This document shows, one piece after another, positions 6,339 to 7,689 of a stretch of 7,689 nt of DNA; the stretch's first letter is position 1; every line of letters starts with the position of its first letter. The notes beneath the pieces were generated by a model. The model made no database searches and was not told the DNA's origin. It saw nothing but the letters and a program-made list of their open reading frames with translations. The position numbers and the translations under genes are program-made. Source of the DNA: Methanobacteriota archaeon (lineage in GTDB: Archaea; Thermoplasmatota; Poseidoniia; Poseidoniales; Poseidoniaceae); NCBI GenBank assembly GCA_018645535.1, contig JABGWN010000267.1:1-7689 (forward strand), written 5' to 3'.

Positions 6339-7689
6339 TCACTTCACTTCAGGAGGAAGCGGAGTTGCATCATAACCTAACTCAACTCTTCTTTGTTGAA
6401 CAGCATCTTGGTCCGACATCATACGGTTGTACAAAACTTGAGCCGCTTGTGATTTACGCTGTTCATCATCCTTTACTTGTCGAGCTTTACCACGAATGAT
6501 GAGCATTCCAAACAAGAACACAAAGACGATCATCGCTGCAAACACTTGGAAGAGCGTAGAATCCAGAATAGTATCCCATCCGAATTCATCTTCAACTTCA
6601 GATGAAGCCGAACTGTTATACACATTCAATCGAATTGAAACAGTATCCATAGCAACATCTGCTCCTGGTTCTGTGACGGTCAAGATGAGATCATATGTCC
6701 CTTCTGAAAGAGCTTGACCAGTGAATATTTTCTGTTGAAACGAATCAGAATCCGCATTAAAAATCATCAATTGAGAACTGGTTTCTGCGTTTACGTTACT
6801 CGATGATTGCCAATCAATACGCGCTGTGAATCCATCACTCATAGAGGTGCTAACTGTGCATGTGAACACGAAATTGGAGCCAGTGACTGAATCAATGGTT
6901 ATTCGATCAGGGGAACACTCAAGTGTTGCTTCTCCAGCATTACGACTCGGATCATTTGGCCAATGATCTGGCTTGTGTGCACCGGATGTTTCGTTATTAC
7001 CCCAGCCATCACCATCAGTATCGATGTATTGTGAATCTTGCAATGGGAATGCATCCTCAGAATCTGCATAGCCATCACCATCGGTGTCTGGACATCCTTG
7101 CAGGGTTCCAAGAGAAGCTGTACCATATTCGTCAGGACATTGGTCTGGAGCAGTGCCTGAATTCTCATCACCAAATCCATCCATGTCATCATCATACCAT
7201 TGGGATGCATCGTTTGGCCAGACGTCATTAATATCTGAGTAGCCATCAGAATCAGTGTCTACACAACCAAAGACATCGATGGTCGAGGTTCCTAATTCCA
7301 GAGGACAGAAATCTCCTTGGGTTCCGTTTTCCTCATCACCAAATCCATCCGAATCTGAATCAGTCCATTGTGTTGATTCACCGAGGAAATCATCGTTGAG
7401 ATCAGACATACCATCATTATCTTCATCGGCACAACCAAATGTGTCTCTAAATGAACCACCTTGGGTTGTTGGGCAATCATCAGCTTCGAATCCAGTAGGG
7501 TTGTCTCCAAACCCATCGTTGTCCTGATCTGCATTCTGCGTTGCTTCAAATGGGAATGCATCTGAACCGCTTGACATATTCCACAAAGCATCGCTGTCCG
7601 AGTAACCATCGCCATCAGAATCGAGGCAACCAAAACGATCGAACGTGGAATTTCCAGCAATCAACATGCAACCATCTTCAAGGTCATCA
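6339..7689 (-). CDS. C-terminal part of a membrane-anchored surface protein with thrombospondin type 3-like repeats, 5' truncated
   Basis: The frame is open through the window edge: seven residues (DDLEDGC) precede the ATG at 7667 and continue the repeat pattern, so that ATG is internal. Numbering the visible 449 residues from the codon at 7688, residues 1-247 are Asp-rich repeats of the D-x-D-x-DG type, which bind calcium in thrombospondin and related proteins. Residues about 255-358 look like an immunoglobulin- or PKD-like beta domain with two cysteines, Cys258 and Cys277, that could pair. A single hydrophobic helix at about 379-398 is followed by RGKARQVK and a charged tail of about 50 residues ending in PLPPEVK, so the bulk is outside and the tail in the cytoplasm. 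The role is probably structural or adhesive at the cell surface; no enzymatic motif is visible. The stop overlaps an ATG (ATGA at 6342-6339) that is not considered a real start, because a tRNA follows. Confidence 0.85.
   Translation of the reverse strand, partial: DDLEDGCMLIAGNSTFDRFGCLDSDGDGYSDSDALWNMSSGSDAFPFEATQNADQDNDGFGDNPTGFEADDCPTTQGGSFRDTFGCADEDNDGMSDLNDDFLGESTQWTDSDSDGFGDEENGTQGDFCPLELGTSTIDVFGCVDTDSDGYSDINDVWPNDASQWYDDDMDGFGDENSGTAPDQCPDEYGTASLGTLQGCPDTDGDGYADSEDAFPLQDSQYIDTDGDGWGNNETSGAHKPDHWPNDPSRNAGEATLECSPDRITIDSVTGSNFVFTCTVSTSMSDGFTARIDWQSSSNVNAETSSQLMIFNADSDSFQQKIFTGQALSEGTYDLILTVTEPGADVAMDTVSIRLNVYNSSASSEVEDEFGWDTILDSTLFQVFAAMIVFVFLFGMLIIRGKARQVKDDEQRKSQAAQVLYNRMMSDQDAVQQRRVELGYDATPLPPEVK
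6948..7689 (-). repeat. Coding repeats: Cys-paired, Asp-rich calcium-binding units
   Basis: Protein-level repeat inside the surface protein. The GC-D-x-D-x-DG core recurs at visible Cys21, Cys86, Cys142 and Cys199, giving periods of 65, 56 and 57 residues. Each core is preceded by another cysteine 14 or 15 residues earlier (Cys7, 72, 128, 184) in the pattern CP-x-x-x-G-x-S-x-x-D-x-FGC. A second core of the DGFGD type falls in the middle of each unit. At DNA level the units have diverged, with only short shared stretches such as that encoding DGFGDE near 7170 and 7340. This points to old duplication under protein-level selection and not to a recent tandem array. Confidence 0.8.

Noticed and set aside
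6166..6342. Extended N-terminus of the M28 peptidase beginning at 6342
   Set aside because: It covers a full tRNA-Gly and would place the lipoprotein signal about 60 residues in.
6899..7660. Long open frames on both strands opposite or beside the repeat protein
   Set aside because: They are by-products of the repetitive Asp/Gly codons; their translations are low-complexity Met/His/Ser-rich strings with no domain or start signal.
7665..7667. ATG at 7667 as the start of the repeat protein
   Set aside because: The upstream residues DDLEDGC continue the Asp-rich repeat and supply the first cysteine of a 14-residue pair, so this Met is internal.
6900..7689. Possible CRISPR-like or tandem DNA repeat
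   Set aside because: The repeated phrases are imperfect, in frame and explained by protein repeats; there are no constant direct repeats with unique spacers.

Overview
The window most likely comes from a planktonic marine archaeon of the Marine Group II / Candidatus Poseidoniales type. This is inferred from gene style, not from a marker gene. The signs are a short lipobox signal ending in LLASLSGC followed by an acidic stretch, a long Asp-rich thrombospondin-3-like repeat protein with one C-terminal membrane anchor, a GGTGAT ribosome-binding site matching the archaeal 16S tail, a tRNA without an encoded CCA end, and very short intergenic gaps. A bacterial origin cannot be excluded.

Left arm, plus strand (1-2598). 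The window opens inside a large multidomain synthase. Its visible C-terminus holds a ketoreductase (KR) domain and a polyketide-type dehydratase (DH) domain, resembling the end of PfaA-type polyunsaturated fatty acid / secondary lipid synthases. Ten bases downstream is an Sfp-type 4'-phosphopantetheinyl transferase, the enzyme that would activate the carrier-protein domains of such a synthase. Together they look like the end of an acyl-chain-building operon, which would be notable in an archaeon because archaeal membranes are made of isoprenoid ethers.

Right arm, minus strand (2600-7689). Read in the direction of transcription, from right to left: the C-terminal 449 residues of a calcium-binding-repeat surface protein with a membrane anchor; a tRNA-Gly(UCC); a secreted lipoprotein aminopeptidase of family M28 with its full set of metal ligands; a five-helix membrane protein carrying an extracytoplasmic alpha/beta-hydrolase domain; and a small three-helix membrane protein resembling MerT. 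The last gene converges on the transferase gene with one base between stop codons.

Three of the minus-strand proteins are predicted to work on the outside of the cell, which fits a heterotroph that degrades proteins and esters at its surface. The two arms have no evident functional link. No CRISPR array, insertion sequence, attachment site or rRNA was seen. No stretch over 300 bases lacks a gene.
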